Shown here in pieces: positions 25,652 through 36,299 of a stretch of 64,000 nt of DNA (position 1 is its first letter; each line of letters opens with the position of its first letter). This DNA is from Lophius americanus. Lineage: Eukaryota > Chordata > Actinopteri > Lophiiformes > Lophiidae. Position numbers and translations under genes: made by a program. The notes under the pieces were generated by a model. It made no database searches, was not told the DNA's origin, and was given only the letters and a program-made list of their open reading frames with translations. Where the stretch lies: NCBI GenBank assembly GCA_037951165.1, contig JBBDHG010000126.1, forward strand, positions 1,827,001-1,891,000. Reading direction: 5' to 3'.

Positions 25652-27183
25652 GTAACGCACAAGCTGACTTTACAAATGGCCTCATCACTCTGTCTATACA
25701 GGGTTTGGATTGTGTGCATCTCCTACTAAACTCCGCCTGAGTAAAGGCGTAATACAGGTTTTAAATCACATTTTTATTGAATAACTCGAATGGCTAAATA
25801 ACAGCGGTCAAAAAGAACCTCTGAAATATCTTGTTCCACCTTCAGCAGTAAAAACTGCCACCACACGAGTCTGATAGCGGCGTGTCAGTCTCTGACATCA
25901 CTGTGGGGAGATTTTGTTCCACTCACCTTTGTATAGCCACATATGAGGGTTTGTGAACATGAACTGTACGGACATTCCAGTGAGATTAAGGTCCAGACTC
26001 TGAGTAGGCTACTCCAAAACTTCAATTTACTCTTCTGCTGGAGATCATTGTCTCGCTACTATGACCCAAATGCAGTTGCACTTCAACACTGACATGAGAT
26101 TTTCATAAAGAATTTTCTGGTAGAGAGTAAAATTCACATTTCCCTCAATTATGGCAAGTTGTTCTGTAACAGAAGCAGCAAAACACCCCCACGACATTCC
26201 ACTGTCACCTCAGTAGGGCTAAAAGTCAAGTGGAATGTTTGGTTTACATCAGAACTGACAGCACCTTTGTCTTCAAATAGTTCAACTTTCCATATACCAG
26301 TCCAGAGATGAGTCTCCCAAAAGCTCTCTGTGTCATCAAGGAGTGTTGTAGTAAAATTCCGGGAGGACTTAATGTCCTTCTGGGTTGGAAGTGACTTTCG
26401 CTTGACCGCTCTCCACTGATGCTATTTTTATCCAACATCTTAAGAACAGTGGAGCCATGAACTCTGACCTTTCATGAGATGAGTAAGGTCAGCAGTTCCT
26501 TGGATTTTATCTTCGTGACTTCCTGATTGAACCTTGTCGTCTATGAAGGTTTGCTAGGTTTTTATTCCTGGTCTCATCCATTTAAACACAATGGGGCTGG
26601 GCAAATAATTGTAAAGAGAAAGTAACCTCGACTGAGATGAGTATTCATCTCATTCTCTTAAGTATAAATCAGCAGCTTGTGCTTTTCTCCCTCAGCAAAT
26701 GACAGCGCTGTGTTGGATCACATGCCGCTTAGATAAAATGTGCAGATGTATAAATGTCCCAGCAAAGTGCTCCTCTAGTGCCGCACGAGGGGAAAAGGAG
26801 CCATATGTAACGCTGTGCATCCTGTTTACTACACCTGAGCACAGTTTGTGGTCCAACTGGTTCTGAGCCAGGCCGGGCCCTTTAAGAATGTGACCCTATG
26901 GATATTGTGTACATGTGATGCGGAGGATTATGGGAATTATAGTTTTTGTTTTTGGTTATAGCCACAGCTACATGAGAGCACGAACCCCCGCCCTGTCAGA
27001 AGTGTATTTTTGTTGTCACTCGGAGCTACTCAGGAGACAGGCTCGTCATTTATTCTGGCAAATTAAAAAGAAAAAATTGGTAGTAAATAACTGGCCCATT
27101 CTCTGCGTAAGAGTTGGACCCAACGGTTTGAGTAAGTCTGGTCCGCCTGAAACCAGTAATTAATGCCCATGTCCTCTCCTCAG
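25652..27183 (+). other. Intron carrying a Tc1-like pseudogene
   Basis: This 1.5 kb intron is largely filled by the minus-strand Tc1/mariner remnant listed separately. The remainder (26600-27183) has no visible gene; an open frame at 26915-27163 is unsupported. Confidence 0.55.
25780..26560 (-). pseudogene. Decayed Tc1/mariner transposase
   Basis: The reverse strand translates in broken frames to pieces typical of Tc1-like transposase. These are a SWGCFAASVTEQLAIIEGNV segment (compare VWGCFAASG...), LYQKILYENL, SLDLNLTG (compare SPDLNPI) and GEWNKISP (compare EEWSKIP). Several stops and shifts interrupt it and the DDE triad is not intact, so it is dead. It lies inside an asph intron, antisense to the gene. 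Terminal inverted repeats were not found. Confidence 0.72.
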
Positions 27184-27264
27184 ATGTTGAAGAACCTGAA
27201 CCTGAGCCCTTGGACGAAGTGATCGAAGCTGCTGTAGCAGAGGAAACGTCTGCTCCACCCGAAG
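27184..27264 (+). CDS. asph: asph-like coding exon 9 (acidic)
   Basis: This 81-nt, phase 1 to phase 1 exon lies between CCTCAG and GAAG|GTACGC. It encodes DVEEPEPEPLDEVIEAAV and then AEETSAPPE. It is acidic and proline-rich, like the luminal calcium-binding region of ASPH. It has the same length as exon 8 and ends with a similar PPE/EPE motif, suggesting exon duplication. It can be skipped in frame. Confidence 0.78.
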
Positions 27265-27678
27265 GTACGCGGTTGTAGGTGTGAGAGAAACCAGTAGGGA
27301 GAAAAATGTGTCTTCATCAATGCGAGTAGACGATTAATCGATTTTACATTTTTGGATCAGTTCAATTAGATTTTCTGCAATGTGTTAAACATCAAGTTAC
27401 AAAAACAGAGTTGCTAGAAGGTGTTCTGTGTTCCCCCATAGTTGGGGATATGAAAGGATGGATTGTCTAACACAAGATATGTAAAGTCATTTCAAACAGT
27501 GTCTTCTCAGTGGGCTGACTTTTCCTTTGGGCTAGCATAACATTAATAACATGGCGCTAGCAGCTTTTTTGTATATAATAATAAATATGTATATGTATGT
27601 CTATATATGTGTATATATATCTCCCAGTGAGAATGTCTCTCAAAGTCATTCTTTACAACTCTTTGCTTGTTGCTCTAG
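27265..27678 (+). other. Intron 9
   Basis: This 414-bp intron contains short TATA-rich tracts near 27577-27620. Nothing else is visible. Confidence 0.55.
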
Positions 27679-27785
27679 AACCAGAGCCAGAACCTGAAGA
27701 TGAACCAGAACCAGAACCAGAGCCTGAGGATGAGCCTGAGCCTGAGCCTGAACCCGAGGAGGAACCAGAAACTGTCCAGATTGAG
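27679..27785 (+). CDS. asph: asph-like coding exon 10 (Glu-Pro repeat)
   Basis: The acceptor is TGCTCTAG and the donor GAG|GTTTGT. The exon encodes three rounds of EPEPEPED or EPEPEPEE and ends PETVQIE. Incoming phase is 1 and outgoing phase is 0, so unlike exons 8 and 9 it cannot be skipped alone without a frameshift. The strict Glu-Pro alternation suggests an extended, negatively charged luminal rod. The nucleotide repeat (GAACCAGAACCAGA...) suggests slippage growth. Confidence 0.78.
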
Positions 27786-28278
27786 GTTTGTACAGGCAAG
27801 GCTGAAACTATCAAGAAGTGAACCCAATCATAGATGCCTGTTTTTGAGTCTTCAAAAAAACTCTATAATCCTGAAAGTGTGAAACCGTACTTTCACGGAC
27901 CTTTGCGTTGAAAGCTTGGCGCCCCGTTACTTTTTCATGTTCTAAATAAGTGCGATCCTGCATTTGTCCAAAATACGGTTACAACTTAAAACACGAAATC
28001 CCTCCTGGCACCTCCGTACAAACATGGCGTGGACCCGCTCTCTGGAGGAAATGGACTTTTTTCTAAACAAACATCATAAAACATTCTTATATTCAGCTGA
28101 CAGTCCACACAAAAGTAGTTTTGAATAATATGTTCCATTTATTGAAAGAGATGCCCCCTACATTTGACACACTGAACCTTTCAAGTAAATGTTGTTAGTC
28201 CTGAAGGGAATCTCATGTTCATCCTTCATGAATGCTGGTGTTGAACCTGTTGATGACATTCAGGTGTTTTACTCTCAG
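27786..28278 (+). other. Intron 10
   Basis: This 493-bp intron has no recognisable feature except a possible second acceptor at 28263 (CATTCAG), described as a finding. Confidence 0.5.
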
Positions 28279-28350
28279 GTAATCGAGGAGGATCCAGAGG
28301 TTCTGGAGGATGAGGCTCCTGCAGTGGAACAAGAAGCCCCTCTGGAGGAG
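28279..28350 (+). CDS. asph: asph-like coding exon 11 (acidic)
   Basis: This 72-nt, phase 0 to phase 0 exon has acceptor ACTCTCAG and donor GAGGAG|GTACGT. It encodes VIEEDPEVLEDEAPAVEQ and then EAPLEE, an acidic segment similar in character to the VIVEE...VEEQQE part of mammalian ASPH. A CAG 15 nt upstream would add VFYSQ in frame. Confidence 0.75.
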
Positions 28351-30390
28351 GTACGTAGCATCCTTTTCATCCTAACTGTGTGGTGAGATGCAGATTGGGA
28401 GAACAGACTCCTTCTTAGCAGGATATGAAAGAAATAGTCCAGTTTTTTAGAAGGAAAACTCATTTTAGAACTGAGATAAAGTTCGATCTATGGCTACTAA
28501 AATCATCCACAGCAAAGGAAGGCCTGTCAGGAAATGAGACCAGCAGAAGTCCGTTTCTCCTCTTACGCTTTATATACAATAGAAAGAAAGAAAGAATCCT
28601 TTATTAGTCACATAGAGTCATACACAGTACAACATAGTGAAATTACTTCTCTGCATTTGACCCATCCCTGAGGGAGCAGTGGGCAGCCCCTCGTGGAGCG
28701 CCCGGGGAGCTAAGGATTCAGGGTCTTGCTCAAGGACCCTACGACAAGTAGACCCTGGTGGGATTCGAACCGGCTGCATTCCGATCTTCTGATTGGGAGT
28801 CGGCCGCTCTACCCACTGAGCCACAGCCGCCCATATAATAGCTGTTCCAATTGAATCTGCTCCTCCCATTAGTTCAAAGTTAATTCCTGTTGAATCTTCA
28901 TTATTTTGACCACTCCTTGGTGAAATAATCATCTTGCGGAGTAACAATTATCTCGTTGCATAATCGCGACAGTGTAACTACGAATGCCAAACATTTTTCA
29001 ACAAAATACTAACATCCATTTTTTGCAAAACCTGTTTTCCATGTAAAAAGGGTCTTGGTCTTTTTACAGGAGACGGTGAGGAACACTTAATGTCACCCCA
29101 CTGTCATGTTCAGATAGCATACCAAGAGATTATTTCTAACTTTTGTTGATAACGATGCAGAAGCAGGAAGCACTCGTTAAATCGCTGTTAATCACATGGA
29201 GGTTCATCTTCCTGTACGGGTACTGCAGAGAATTTCTCTCTATCTGGTTTGAAAAGTCGTGTGTAATTCCTAAAATATTGTTACTATAATAGATCGAGGG
29301 GCGAGAAAACATCCAATTCCATCCTCAATTTTCATATTTATTTCATAATTGAGGTGCTCCGAGGGAAAGGAGCTCCTGAACCTCATGCCGTTTCTCCACT
29401 TTGATGACTTTTTTGGGCTGCTGCCTACTACACACTGCTGTTCAAATCTCCTCATTGGGGGTTGTGTGCATAACAAAACCTTACAGAGAGTCCTCTACGA
29501 TTTAAAACGGGTGCAGATCCGGCGCCATTTTCATCTCTGCCCCAATCTCAGAGGGGCTACAGCAATGCCAGATCAATTACACCTTCATCACCTGCATACA
29601 ACAGAGTGAAGCAATACTTGTGCACCAGTTTCCACTTGTACATTCAGCTGAAAAAGACGAGCTGTAAACGGTAAAACTTCAGGTGCTTAGAACTTGCTAT
29701 TCTCTTACAGCTAGTGGTTCTGTTGGGATCAGTTCGCCAAGGTTTAAAGTGGTGACAGTCAATTAGTGAATTTCTCCTACTTTCCTGATCGAAGAACGTC
29801 AAACATTTTTCTACCGTGTGCTCAGCTGATGCAAATAGAACAAATGTGAAGTTATTCCATTTCTTAATGTAGTGTTTCATCATCAGAGCATAGTTTGAGT
29901 AGAGAATACAGAGCTTCGTCACAGTGAGCTCAGATCAGTACCCAGCTGTACCAGAATCTTTCCACATTTACTGCAAGAAACCAAGTCCAGTCATTTTCAC
30001 CTCTGACTTTAACAACCGAGTTTCACAACTTCACTGTTCTGCTTTTGGCAGAATTCCACTTAAATCTTCTTTCCCTCTCATTTCTTTCAATGTTCCTAAT
30101 TTCGTCTGTGGCCCAAGTAGGAGAAAAAAACTTGTGTTCACAGTTTATGTTGGCAGGATTCCTCCGTGCTCCTCCGGCTGGTGACTCATCACTCCTCCAG
30201 CTAGAACATTTTTATAGAAATGTAAACAGATGTCATGGAAGACTCTAAATTGTTTATTATTATATAATTATTATTATTATATTATCATTATTATTTGTCT
30301 GTTATTGTTGTGGTCAGTCTTTTATCCCCATGACCACAGGAACTTCTAACCACAGACCCTCATAACCCTAAACACTGTCATTTCCTTCAG
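28351..30390 (+). other. Intron 11 (with SINE)
   Basis: This 2 kb intron holds the minus-strand SINE at 28572-28832 and an ATT-rich microsatellite near 30250-30300. Other open frames (29349-29609, 29644-29922) are unsupported. Confidence 0.5.
28572..28832 (-). repeat. tRNA-derived SINE
   Basis: On the minus strand the element starts GGGCGGCTGTGGCTCAGTGG (pol III box A at 28813-28823) and has a box B GGTTCGAATCC (28761-28771). A tail with the fish SINE motif follows (reverse complement of GTGAAATTACTTCTCTGC...) and ends in an AAAG-type run at 28581-28594. The head folds like a tRNA but lacks a proper anticodon-arm context, so it is a SINE and not a tRNA gene. A diverged relative lies at 41690-41835. 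Confidence 0.85.
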
Positions 30391-31558
30391 GCTGATGAGG
30401 CTGCAGAGGAGGTGATGGATACTGAAGAGCCCATGGAGGAGGCAGAGGAGGTCGTTTCTCCCCCAGAGGAAGTGGTTCAGGAGGTAGCAGAAGCGCAGGC
30501 TGATCCTATGGAGGAAGCTGTCGAAGAACCCGCTGAGGAAGAGGCTGCTACAGCTGAAGATGCTGAGGAGGTAGTTGAAGAGGATATGCCTCACTTAGAG
30601 GAAACTGAAGAGGAGGTGGCTTATTCAGATGGACCTGCTGATGAGCCAGAAGCTCAAGAGGAGGAAGCACCTTCAGATGAAGCTGCAGAAGAGGAGGCAG
30701 CACCTTCAGACGAAGCTGCAGAAGAGGAGGCAGCACCTTTAGACGAAGTTGCAGAAGAGGAGGCAGCACCTTCAGATGAAGCTGCAGTAGAGGAGGCAGC
30801 ACCTTCAGACGAAGCTGCAGAAGAGGAGGCAGCAACTTTAGACGAAGCTGCAGAAGAGGAGGCAGCAACTTTAGACGAAGCTGCAGAAGAGGAGGCAGCA
30901 ACTTTAGACGAAGCTGCAGAAGAGGAGGCAGCAACTTTAGACGGAGCTGCAGAAGAGGAGGCAGCGACTTTAGATGGAGCTGCAGAAGAGGAGGCAGCAA
31001 CTTTAGACGAAGCTGCAGAAGAGGAGGCAGCGACTTTAGACGAAGCTGCAGAAGAGGAGGCAGCAACTTTAGACGAAGTTGCAGAAGAGGAGGCAGCAAC
31101 TTTAGACGAAGTTGCAGAAGAGGAGGCAGCACTTTCAGACGAAGCTGAGGAGGCAGCACCTTCAGACGAAGCTGAGGAGGAAGCTGAGGAGGAAGCTGAG
31201 GAGGCTGCACCTTCAGACGAAGCTGAGGAGGAAGCCCCTTCAGACGAAGCTGAGGAGGCTGCACCTTCAGACGAAGCTGAGGAGGCCGCAGAGGAGGCTG
31301 CAACTGAAGATGAAACTGAGGAGGCCGCAGAGGAGGCTGCAACTGAAGATGAAGCTGAGGAGGCATCAGAGGAGAATGAAGCTGAGGAGATAGCTGAGGA
31401 GGCTGCTGAGGAGCCTGCTGGAGAAGAGGTGCAAACAGAAGAAGCTTTTGATGAGGTAGCAGAAGATGTTGCAGAGGAGGAGGAAGCACCTTCAAACGAG
31501 CCTGAGGAGGAGACGGCTCCCTCAGAAGAGGGGGAGGAAGCTGTGGAGGAGGAAATGG
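30391..31558 (+). CDS. asph: asph-like coding exon 12: giant acidic exon with 11-residue repeats
   Basis: This 1168-nt exon between TTCCTTCAG and ATGG|GTAAGG encodes 389 residues made almost only of Glu, Ala, Asp, Ser, Thr, Pro, Leu and Val. The N-terminal third is irregular (EEPMEEAEEVVSPPEE). From about 30660 to 31140 there are about 14 units of AAEEEAATLDE or AAEEEAAPSDE, each 33 nt. Shorter EAEEAAPSD units and a mixed acidic end follow. Mammalian ASPH has a much shorter acidic region here. Such a segment would be a low-affinity, high-capacity luminal Ca2+ buffer or spacer. The two long minus-strand open frames over it are antisense shadows of the repeat. Confidence 0.86.
30660..31140 (+). 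repeat. 33-bp coding tandem repeat
   Basis: About 14 copies of a 33-bp unit, GCTGCAGAAGAGGAGGCAGC plus AACTTTAGACGAA, lie head to tail in exon 12. Central copies differ by only one or two bases, and two carry GGA (Gly) for GAA. The unit is a multiple of three, so copy-number change keeps the frame. Confidence 0.92.
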
Positions 31559-32904
31559 GTAAGGACAACAGAAGCAAAAACTGAACTACTGACATTTAGT
31601 GTCAAAATGCCCGGTTGGTCCAAATATTGAGCTTAAAGGAATAGTTCAACATCTTGGGAGCTATATATACTCTCTTTCTGCTGCCTTCAGAGAGATGCTT
31701 CATTCCGCTGTCCTGTAAAGGAAACTCAACCAACTAAAACACGTTTAGTCTGAAGGTCTTCTGGGATCTACAGCATATGTCAGAACCAACCCTGTAACCT
31801 GTTACTCCACAGGAATGGATCCGTTGAAACTTATGCTTAAATATACTTGATGTCGGCAGCTGCAAAGCTCAACAAATGGTGCAACAACGTTTTTAAGATA
31901 AGCTACAGTCAGGACTTGGTGACCTCAGCACAGACATGAGGAACCGGTGGGAACGGGTAAAACCGTCAAACTAATAAATCATCTACCAGCATCTGAGGAA
32001 ACAGACTTACAGAACAGTCAACTATTATTTATCTCATCTGTTTTCCATTTCACAGAGATGTTCCAGACCGTCCTGTCTGTGGTTAGTTTCTCCACGTAGG
32101 CAGCGAACAGAGTCATAAATAAGATGGCAGGCAGATGAAAGTCAGGACATGTCAAGTGTTGATTAGGGAGTTTTAAAGGTAGATTTTGTGTCCATGTGAA
32201 GAGTCCGGGCTAACAGTTCGCACCTGGATCTGGTGCTGGTTTTAGTTAGAAACTAGGCCTACGTTGTCGTGCCTGACCATAAAGGGAATATACCCAGAAA
32301 GCCCCCACTCCCCTGAATTGTCAGGCATTCCTTTCCCCCTGATTGAACTCTTCAGATTAAATGTGATGCATTAATAATCTCAAGAAGCCCGTATTGACTC
32401 AACCTAACTTTTCCTATAAAGTCAGATCCCATAGTGACTCAATAATGAAATCAAATACAGTTGACTGTTTTTTCAGCTCAGTAATGAAGTGAGTAAATAT
32501 AAACTGTTAGAGTAAAATCTGATCTTTACCAGATGGATCTCCTTCAGTCCATTCATGTTTACTGAATTTAGATTTAATCCGTCTAATGGATGGTGGAGAA
32601 ATTATGACCTGAGAAAAGTTGTGGAGTAAAGCTCCCCCTAAGGGTGGAAATATGCAACTGACACTTCCTCACACTAAGGTCTATGTGGGAATAAAATTGA
32701 ATAATGATCCGTGAAATGGTTATGGAGTTAACATGAAGGATCTCCGGCGAGACGGTTTGCTGAAGTATTCCATGAAACCCGACATTGTGGTGTCTTTCAG
32801 CATTGTTCCTTCTTATTAAGTGGAATAATATTGTTGACGTCGATGGTGAACCCTTTCTGGGTGCAAACTGTTACATGGTTTCAAATGTTTTTTTCGTTCC
32901 ATAG
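31559..32904 (+). other. Intron 12 (with unnamed dispersed repeat)
   Basis: This 1.3 kb intron includes a plus-oriented copy of the unnamed interspersed repeat at about 32250-32760. No gene is visible. Confidence 0.5.
32250..32760 (+). repeat. Copy of the unnamed dispersed repeat
   Basis: It carries ACTAGGCCTACGTTGTCGTG, AGTAAATATAAACTGTTAGA, AAGCTCCCCCTAAGGGTGGA and CACACTAAGGTCTATGTGGG in the same order as the other copies. It lies within asph intron 12. Confidence 0.7.
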
Positions 32905-32955
32905 TCGCAGAGGCAGAAGAAGAAGTGCCCGAGGCAGAGGAGGCAGTAGAGGAAG
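32905..32955 (+). CDS. asph: asph-like coding exon 13 (acidic)
   Basis: This 51-nt, phase 1 to phase 1 exon has acceptor TTCCATAG and donor GAAG|GTGGGT. It encodes VAEAEEEVPEAEEAVEE, continuing the acidic stretch. It is skippable in frame. A CA microsatellite follows directly (32960-32980). Confidence 0.75.
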
Positions 32956-33392
32956 GTGGGTACACACACACACACACACACTCTCGCTGATATTTTTTAG
33001 ATATTATGGTCTTATGTCTGCACATTTGTTTTCACATTTTTGCTTTCTGCTGCTGTCTTCTTATTGTTGACGTCCACCGTTTGTGTCCCGCCTTCTTATT
33101 CTGCTTTGTTGTGGGAACACTTTATAAACACTGGTGCTCATAAAGTTTTTATTACACCCCTGAGAGTTTCCAGGTTTTTTATTATTCATTTCCAATTTCA
33201 CATCCCACAGTAATAAAAAGAGTTAATAATAATTCTGATGCCCGAGAGGAGGAGCCTCTGCCACCTGGTGGTCACAGGTGTATTATGCACAGTTAATAAT
33301 TTAATCTGTTCACTGTAGAGTTTCATGTCAAAACTTTGGACACGCATGTGTTTGTCTTCACTTTAACTTAATCCGCTCATTTCCTCCCGTAG

Positions 33393-33400
33393 AAACGTAG
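33393..33400 (+). CDS. asph: asph-like terminal coding exon 14 (8 coding nt, stop TAG)
   Basis: The acceptor TTTCCTCCCGTAG joins exon 13 in phase, giving Glu-Thr-TAG. The long isoform therefore ends VEEET after the acidic region, with no TPR or dioxygenase domain. The pyrimidine-rich acceptor is good. Exon use is predicted, not shown. If exon 13 instead joins an exon outside this window, the TAG would be bypassed. Confidence 0.6.
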
Positions 33401-35570
33401 AGGCTGCTGCAGTTGTCATCGTGCTGACGGAGCAGGGACCCACTGATGCTGCATCGGCACCATCTGAGCGCGCTCAGAGAGATGATGCACCTCTCCACCT
33501 TCAGAGAAACGAGTGGTTCTGACACTCGCCTCTCCCCCTCCCTCTTTTTTCACACCTCCCTCTTGAGTTTCCCTTTTGGTAAAATGTGTGAGCTAATTGT
33601 TTACTAATACTGTGTTTTCTTCTTATTTGTCTTTGAATCTTTCCATTCCTTTTTTTTTTTTTTTTTCTTTCCTGTTTTTGTTCAGAGCATTTTAGTTCTG
33701 TGAGACTGTGACCCGATGTGACGTCTGCGTGGAGCCCGTCTACCAGAGTCTTCTACCTACGAGAGCTGGACATTTTTTTGTAGTCTCTCGGTCATTTAGT
33801 TCTTCCCGGACAGTTTTCAAAAACTGTCACCACGAGTGAGGCTCGCCGCTCTCTGATGTAGAAGACGCTGGTGTGTGCAGGGAGGTCTTCATCATCGTCA
33901 CGCTCTGAACACAGGCGAACGTTAGCGTCTCCCAACGCATTCCAATGTGTTTCGTTCTGGTCACAGTGTCGTAGTTTCTTTGCAAAGCTGGCGTGACCCA
34001 GTTTATTTACCACTTCAGGATGAGCCACATGCTCACACCTGGATTGAGAGAAGAAGCTTGTATACGTGTGTGTGTGTGTGGGTGGGTGTGTGAGAGAGAG
34101 AGCGTGTGTGTGTGTGTGTGTGTGAGAGAGAGTGCTTTTGTGTGTATGTGTGTGTGTGTGTGCGCGGGTTGACAATCTCTTCTGCTAATTAATCCTTGCT
34201 GTGAGCTGTAGACGTCACAACTTAGTTTTTCTTCTTTGTATACCTCTCTGTGTGTTTGTGTTGAGTAGATTCCTAGCTGTTCATTTTGTTCATATTTTCA
34301 GACAGAATTACAAACACCGATCAATTAGATGATCAAACGAGTCGGAGCTGAGCCGTCAAACGTCAGCCCCGCGTTTAACTGTGATGTCATTAAGGACTCT
34401 GGACAGCCGACAGCTGTCATGCCGAGGTTCTCTTTTCTTTTTTTCACACGCTCCAGCTAGACCAGGCTAATCATTCTGAACAGTTTTAACCCGGGGAAAT
34501 CCAGATTTCTCCGGCTCACAGAGGGTTCAATATGTCGGGTGTCAGATTCCTGTGGAAGTTAACTAGCTGAAGCAACTTGCAATAAATAAGACGAGTTGGT
34601 GTCGTGAGTGACAAAACGTCACCGGTTCATTCTCATTATTGTTTTAAATTAAAGGGAAAGGTAGGGTCCCTTTACTTTGGTGTTTGAGTCATTCCTGCAG
34701 TAAACAAACATCTAAAACACCCTCGAATCAATAAGGCCGAATGTTTTGTATTTTATTTTGAAGATGATTGCCATATCTGCATCCTGTTCCTGTTGTATTG
34801 TGGGAGCTCTTCACTGACAGTGAACCCTGTACATCTGATGTAGCAGCAGTAATAACACTACTATGAGACCAGAGACCAAAACATTCCTCCATCATTGGGT
34901 GTCACACTCCTTTCGTGTCTCACGTCTGACCAACGGATTGTTTTCTCAGTTTGTTTGTTTGTTTTTTTGACGTATTACATTCCGGTCGTCCGTTTTCTAG
35001 GATGTCTTTGTTGTAACACTAGCTGGTCTTTTCTACTGCCTGTAAGTCGACGTGAACTGTTAAACCTTTTTTTTTTTTTTGACACCGGATTAGAATCTTA
35101 ACTTAGAGAGAGCTTCTAGATTTTTAAAAGGAACATTTTTAAAAAGAGAAATAGAGCTTTTTTTTTTCTGAAAATGCTTTAAAAGCTTTTTACAAAGCCA
35201 TAAGATGTTTGTGACAGGCAGGGCTGAGGAGCGAACACGGTCTAATATCACTAATCTGTGCAGAGAAGTCACGTGCATGCTGGGAAGGGTCCACGACGCC
35301 GACAGCTGCGCTTTCTAGATGAAGGAGTTAACTTCCAGTGTCTGCTGGAGACCGAGCTCCACAGTATTATGGGATGTCGAGTTTCGTTGAATTGATTCAA
35401 ACTGCCCATGTCTCTGGTTCTCAGTTATCTGCAGAGTGAATGCTGTCCTGTAGATGCTGGCGATGGTCGTTAAATTATTGTGAAGTAATGATGGGTGGGG
35501 TAAAAAGGACATTCAGTGTCAGTTTTCTGTAAATGAGCTGGAATAAAAGGATTGGGACAACATGGAAGAC
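33401..35570 (+). other. Probable 3' UTR of the long acidic isoform
   Basis: This non-coding sequence follows the TAG and contains a GT/GA microsatellite (34066-34165) and T runs. AATAAA at 35542-35547 is a plausible polyadenylation signal and would give a UTR of about 2.2 kb. Confidence 0.4.
34066..34165. repeat. GT/GA compound microsatellite
   Basis: TGTGTG and GAGAGA blocks within the predicted 3' UTR of the long isoform. Confidence 0.9.
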
Positions 35571-36299
35571 TCCTGACTTCTTATTTCTGCATGTGGCCGG
35601 CAGAGGCCAGCCAGTTTATTGAGTTGCTACAAATTTACAGGAGTTTCATTTGGCGGACCACAGGAGGACCGAGAAACCACATCACTGATGCCTCCTGGTC
35701 CACGCGCCTCCTGTCGTCAGGGAGGCACAGCAGTTTCTATATTAGTACTAATAATATATAAAATCTACTGCACTGATTATAGTGTTGGTGTTCATCTGGT
35801 GTTTTAGGGAGCTACTTGATCTATTGTGCCACAAACTCCATTATTTAAAAATATAACTAAGAGAAGAAACTACAGAATATCATGAACATGAAAATAAACC
35901 CAAGCCAGACAAACTACCACAATTAAAAAAAAAGGTTTGTCATCATTTAATCCACTGATTAAATGTTTTCCTACAATCATTACTGGAGAAGTAACTGTTG
36001 AATACTGTTTGTGTTGTGGAGGACATTTACATGATTTACCTCCTCGCAGCAGTAGAAGTACAATTAATAGAAGTGAAACATTTAAGCACAATACAAGTGT
36101 TGCAGTATAGAGCGTGAATAATCTGCCATACAACCTTTGACCTCCTGATGTCGACATATATCCGTTAATGTGTGTCGGGCAACTCATCAGAGGGAGGCTG
36201 ATGAAAGTGTCACAATTGAAGAGTTATTAGTTATTTTATTTATTAATAACTATCAATTATTAGGTGTCAGGTGTTATTAATTATCAATAACACCTGACA

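Larger units (their letters stand above)
4574..33400 (+). other. asph: ASPH/junctin/junctate-like gene, whole coding span
   Basis: This entry groups the coding exons listed separately below. In vertebrates the ASPH locus makes aspartyl/asparaginyl beta-hydroxylase, junctin, junctate and humbug by alternative promoters and splicing; the shared part is a type II ER/SR membrane anchor. Here the anchor, the optional sequon exon, the EF-hand exon and three separate 3' ends are visible. Codon phases close exactly for every route: exons 1-2-3-4-5 give 198 residues; 1-2-(3)-4-6-7 give 253 or 268; 1-2-(3)-4-8 to 14 give 610 or 625. No exon for the TPR or hydroxylase domain was seen before the convergent neighbour PLPPR4. 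Possible explanations are a non-catalytic teleost duplicate, a lost 3' half, or exons I missed. The family assignment is strong; the exact orthologue or paralogue is not known. Confidence 0.88.

Noticed and set aside
28755..28832. tRNA gene candidate (minus)
   Set aside because: It is the head of a full SINE with a fish SINE tail; it is not a stand-alone tRNA.
30548..31595. Two long minus-strand open frames (about 315 codons each) across the acidic exon
   Set aside because: They are antisense shadows of the 33-bp repeat: a repeat unit divisible by three keeps all frames open. The plus frame has matching splice sites and family context.
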